Positions 5,761-7,972 of a stretch of 7,972 bases of DNA are shown piece after piece; the first letter of the stretch is position 1, and each line of letters begins with the position of its first letter. The stretch lies in NCBI GenBank assembly GCA_029010655.1, contig JAQXKW010000063.1, positions 1 to 7,972 of the forward strand. The letters are read 5' to 3'. The notes under the pieces are model-generated. The model did no database searches. It was not told the origin of the DNA and saw only the letters and a list, made by a program, of their open reading frames with translations. The position numbers were made by a program, and so were the translations under genes. Source of the DNA: Clostridia bacterium. GTDB lineage: Bacteria > Bacillota > Clostridia > Oscillospirales > CAG-272.

Positions 5761-6797
5761 AGCGAAGCCTCCAGTCCGAAAAACGCTTCCAATTTATCAA
5801 CGGATACTCTTTTTACCGTACATTTTCCTATTTTTTCGGGGAGCACCAGCTTTATTTCTCCCCCCTCGGTCTTTTTATCGTTTCTCGACGCCTGCGCCAT
5901 ATCCCGGGGCGAAAACGGACATTTTTCCGTATGCCCGTACCTATGGAGCACGTCTTTTATTTTTTCGGCTGTGCCCTTTTCGCAAATTCCGTTGTTTTCC
6001 GCAGATGCGGCGGCAATAAGCATACCCATGGCGACGGCACTTCCGTGGGATATTTCAAAGCCGCTCAGCTTTTCAACGGCGTGCGCCGCAGTATGCCCGA
6101 AATTAAGGATAACCCGCTCTCCGGACTCCTTTTCGTCCGCCACAACCACGTCACGCTTTATTTCCACACAGCGGGCAATCATTTCGTCCTCGTTCATGCC
6201 GCAGGATAGCTTTTCAAAGAACGCTCCGTCACGGATAACGCCGTATTTTATAACCTCCGCCATGCCGTCGGAATATATTTCGGGAGGAAGCGTTCTGAGA
6301 AAGGGCGTATGGCACATTACAAGTGAGGGCTGATGAAATGCGCCCACCAGATTTTTCCCCGCCGTAATATTTACGGCGGTTTTGCCGCCCACGGAGGAAT
6401 CCGTCATGGCAAGAAGCGTTGTGGGAACCTGCACAAACCTGATACCTCTCAGGTAAGATGCGGCGCAAAAGCCCGAAATATCTCCCGTAACTCCGCCGCC
6501 CACGGCGATTATTACGTCTTTTCTGGTAAGAGAGCTTTCCGCAAGAAAATCCAGTATTTTTTCATACTGAGAAATACTTTTGCTGTTTTCGCCCGAGGGT
6601 AGTATATATTCTGCCGTATCAAGCCCTGTCATGGCACGGGAAAGGGTTTGTCCGTGAAGCCTTTTCACGTTTTCATCGCATATAACCGCATACCGAACCT
6701 TTCCGAAAAGCTCATAAAGGCGCCCCGAAAGGGAGTTTATTACGTCGCCGATGAGAACGTCGTATTTTACGGATGCGGGCACTTCAACTTTTATCAT
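5757..6797 (-). CDS. aroB: 3-dehydroquinate synthase
   Basis: A 346-residue NAD- and divalent-metal-dependent enzyme that cyclises DAHP to 3-dehydroquinate, the second step of the shikimate pathway. The NAD-binding glycine loop is GGGVTGD at 100-106. It is followed by LRGIRFVQVPTTLLAMTDSS and VGGKTAVN (116-143), a family hallmark. Metal ligands are E181 (AEVIKYG), H235 (NFGHTAAHA) and H251 (ISHG). Length is normal and all key residues are present. The ATG has GGAGG 5 nt upstream. As first gene of aroB-aroA-aroC it has a close sigmaA promoter and an mRNA leader of only about 20 nt, leaving no room for a T-box or riboswitch. The other shikimate genes (DAHP synthase, aroD, aroE, aroK) are not in the window. 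Confidence 0.97.
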   Translation of the reverse strand: MIKVEVPASVKYDVLIGDVINSLSGRLYELFGKVRYAVICDENVKRLHGQTLSRAMTGLDTAEYILPSGENSKSISQYEKILDFLAESSLTRKDVIIAVGGGVTGDISGFCAASYLRGIRFVQVPTTLLAMTDSSVGGKTAVNITAGKNLVGAFHQPSLVMCHTPFLRTLPPEIYSDGMAEVIKYGVIRDGAFFEKLSCGMNEDEMIARCVEIKRDVVVADEKESGERVILNFGHTAAHAVEKLSGFEISHGSAVAMGMLIAAASAENNGICEKGTAEKIKDVLHRYGHTEKCPFSPRDMAQASRNDKKTEGGEIKLVLPEKIGKCTVKRVSVDKLEAFFGLEASL

Positions 6798-6825
6798 ACA
6801 TTCCTCCGGGTTTTAATTAAAAATA

Positions 6826-6854
6826 ATTATACTATTTTTCGCACCGCAAGTCAA
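6826..6854 (-). promoter_or_regulatory. SigmaA promoter of aroBAC
   Basis: On the minus strand, -35 TTGACT (6854-6849) and -10 TATAAT (6831-6826) are separated by an ideal 17 nt. The -10 lies 28 nt before the aroB start codon. It is back-to-back with the predicted sigmaF promoter of the divergent spoIIQ-like gene, their -35 elements about 31 bp apart. Confidence 0.88.
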
Positions 6855-6885
6855 TATTTTACTAAGGCTCATTTTTCCTCTTTTC

Positions 6886-6914
6886 GTATAAAAAAGCTAT
6901 TAACGGCAAAAATA
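6886..6914 (+). promoter_or_regulatory. Candidate sigmaF promoter of the spoIIQ-like gene
   Basis: GTATA (6886-6890) matches the sigmaF -35 consensus GywTA. GGCAAAAATA (6905-6914) matches every specified position of the -10 consensus GGnrAnAnTw. The spacer is 14 nt, about one shorter than usual. No convincing sigmaA promoter is seen in the same place. Forespore sigmaF transcription is the known mode for spoIIQ in B. subtilis, so site and gene support one another. Confidence 0.7.
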
Positions 6915-6945
6915 TCTATAACAGACGAAGAAAGGAAATTACAAT

Positions 6946-7710
6946 ATGAATAACGAACAAAAATCAAAAAAGCAAAACAACGTATTCGTCACACTTCTGG
7001 TTATTCTTATGACGGTTGCCGTAGTTGTGGCAATTGCGGGAGCCGTTGCAAAGAATCTCACCTCCCCCGAAAAGGCGGCAGAGGAAACCACGGGCAAAAA
7101 GACCTCCGACACGGCGGCGCTCCGTGAGGACAGAGTACACGACGCCGAAGAGGAGGTTACCCTGCCTCCCGAGGATTCAGAAAAAGTGAACGAAAAGGAA
7201 CAGGAAGCGAAAGCGACAAAGGAAACTGAGCCGGAAACGGCGGCAAAGGACGCTTTTGTTGAGGAAAGTCTGCCCCAATTTACCTGCCCTGCAAGCGGCA
7301 CCTTGCAGAAGGAACACAGCGTGGACGTTCCCGTGTTCTCCATTACCATGGAGGATTACAGAACCCACAACGGAGTTGACATATGCGCCGCCGTAGGGTC
7401 CGATGTGGTTGCCGCCGCAGACGGCACGGTTAAGGAAATATGGAGCGATCCCATGATGGGTAACTGCATTTCCCTGTCCCACGCCGGCAACGCAGTTACG
7501 ACCTACAAGAATATAGGCGAACAGCTGCCTGACGGCATTGAAAAGGGCGTTTCCGTTCATGCAGGGGATCTTATTGCAACTGTGGGCGACACCGCTCTTG
7601 AGGAAATAGCCGAGGAAAGCCACCTGCACTTTGAAATGACCGTGGACGGCGCACCCGTCAACCCCAAGGACTATATCAGCTTTACCGGCGAACAGGACTT
7701 TACCGAGTAG
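6946..7710 (+). CDS. spoIIQ: SpoIIQ-like membrane-anchored M23/LytM protein (sporulation)
   Basis: A 254-residue protein with a short basic N-terminus, one transmembrane segment at 13-35, a charged Glu/Lys-rich linker at about 40-107, and an M23 (LytM) domain at about 112-245. In the family, SpoIIQ sits in the forespore membrane, contacts mother-cell SpoIIIAH across the septal space and supports engulfment. Zinc-site residues are retained: H141 and D145 in HNGVD, and H226 and H228 in HLHFE. The position of the third active-site His (YxHL in LytM) is Asn here (YKNI, N189), so peptidase activity is uncertain. Cysteines are C114, C147 and C174. The ATG has AAAGGA about 9 nt upstream. The gene is divergent from aroB and monocistronic in the window. 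It could be another M23 anchor protein, but architecture, length and the sigmaF-like promoter favour SpoIIQ. Confidence 0.8.
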   Translation: MNNEQKSKKQNNVFVTLLVILMTVAVVVAIAGAVAKNLTSPEKAAEETTGKKTSDTAALREDRVHDAEEEVTLPPEDSEKVNEKEQEAKATKETEPETAAKDAFVEESLPQFTCPASGTLQKEHSVDVPVFSITMEDYRTHNGVDICAAVGSDVVAAADGTVKEIWSDPMMGNCISLSHAGNAVTTYKNIGEQLPDGIEKGVSVHAGDLIATVGDTALEEIAEESHLHFEMTVDGAPVNPKDYISFTGEQDFTE

Positions 7711-7718
7711 AAATTATA

Positions 7719-7783
7719 TTGGGGCGTTGCCCCAAGCCCCATTCAGGGGGATTTTTGAAAAAATCCCCCTGAAAACCCCTAAA
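7719..7783 (+). repeat. 65-bp direct repeat, copy 1
   Basis: Identical over 65 bp to 7908-7972, at an offset of 189 bp. It contains hairpins C and D of the intergenic repeat family. It begins 9 bp past the spoIIQ stop codon. Confidence 0.97.
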
Positions 7784-7907
7784 AACTTAAAACAGGTAAA
7801 GGTTTTGGGGGTTCTCAGTACCTTTTTCCCTAAAAAGGTACTGAGCGGAGTGTGAGGCGGAGCCTCACGTTAATTCCCACATACCACGCGGCGCTTTGCA
7901 GCTTCTG

Positions 7908-7972
7908 TTGGGGCGTTGCCCCAAGCCCCATTCAGGGGGATTTTTGAAAAAATCCCCCTGAAAACCCCTAAA
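7908..7972 (+). repeat. 65-bp direct repeat, copy 2 (runs off the window)
   Basis: Exact copy of 7719-7783, cut by the window end, so the true repeat may be longer. If the following sequence continues as in copy 1, this is a tandem array with a 189-bp unit. Confidence 0.97.

Larger units (their letters stand above)
7711..7972. repeat. Gene-free repeat region with nested hairpins after spoIIQ
   Basis: No ORF is supported here. In order it holds: hairpin C at 7719-7735 (TTGGGGC, loop GTT, GCCCCAA); hairpin D at 7742-7773, a perfect 15-bp stem with arms TTCAGGGGGATTTTT and its complement around GA; hairpin A at 7814-7845, a perfect 14-bp stem CTCAGTACCTTTTT around CCCT; hairpin B at 7852-7868 (GTGAGGC, loop GGA, GCCTCAC); a 39-nt spacer; and then C and D again. 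The segment CCCC-ATTCA-GGGG followed by GATTTTT (7737-7756) is the nearest thing to a terminator for the spoIIQ-like gene. Confidence 0.85.

Noticed and set aside
6798..6820. T-box or riboswitch controlling aroBAC
   Set aside because: The predicted leader is only about 20 nt long, and no other upstream promoter on that strand is evident.
7711..7972. CRISPR array or insertion sequence at the right end
   Set aside because: There are only two repeat copies of at least 65 bp, the units contain long internal palindromes unlike CRISPR repeats, and there is no transposase gene.

Overview
This is a chromosomal window from an endospore-forming, low-to-mid GC Firmicute. A Clostridia/Oscillospiraceae (Ruminococcus-like) host is the best inference. 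The reasons are the gene order rpmH-rnpA-yidD-yidC-jag, a SpoIIQ-like sporulation gene behind a sigmaF-like promoter, strong AGGAGG-type ribosome sites, and G/C-rich multi-hairpin intergenic repeats of a kind common in that family. The genus cannot be fixed from the sequence alone.

Minus strand, read right to left. From 6854 to 3478, a sigmaA promoter drives a tight shikimate operon, aroB-aroA-aroC (3-dehydroquinate synthase, EPSP synthase, chorismate synthase), with a 4-nt overlap and then a 12-nt gap. From 3433 to 105 follows the conserved ribosome / RNase P / membrane-insertion operon rpmH-rnpA-yidD-yidC-jag. It has its own sigmaA promoter and a structured 5' leader, and ends at a strong symmetric intrinsic terminator just after jag. 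No terminator is visible between aroC and the rpmH promoter, so the aro transcript may read into rpmH.

Plus strand. Divergent from aroB, a spoIIQ-like gene (6946-7710) encodes a membrane-anchored M23/LytM protein preceded by a sigmaF-like promoter. This fits forespore expression and a role in engulfment or the forespore-mother cell channel.

Both ends of the window carry hairpin-rich intergenic repeats of one family in the same orientation. The right end holds two identical 65-bp stretches 189 bp apart, the second running off the window. The left end has a diverged copy of the same hairpin series.

The best candidates for something less described are: (i) a terminator/antiterminator-like arrangement between rpmH and rnpA, in which an 8-nt segment can pair with the 5' arm of the terminator; (ii) a YidC whose conserved groove arginine appears replaced by glutamine; (iii) the multi-hairpin repeat family. 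Everything else is ordinary housekeeping. I see no defence system, CRISPR array, tRNA, rRNA or transposase.
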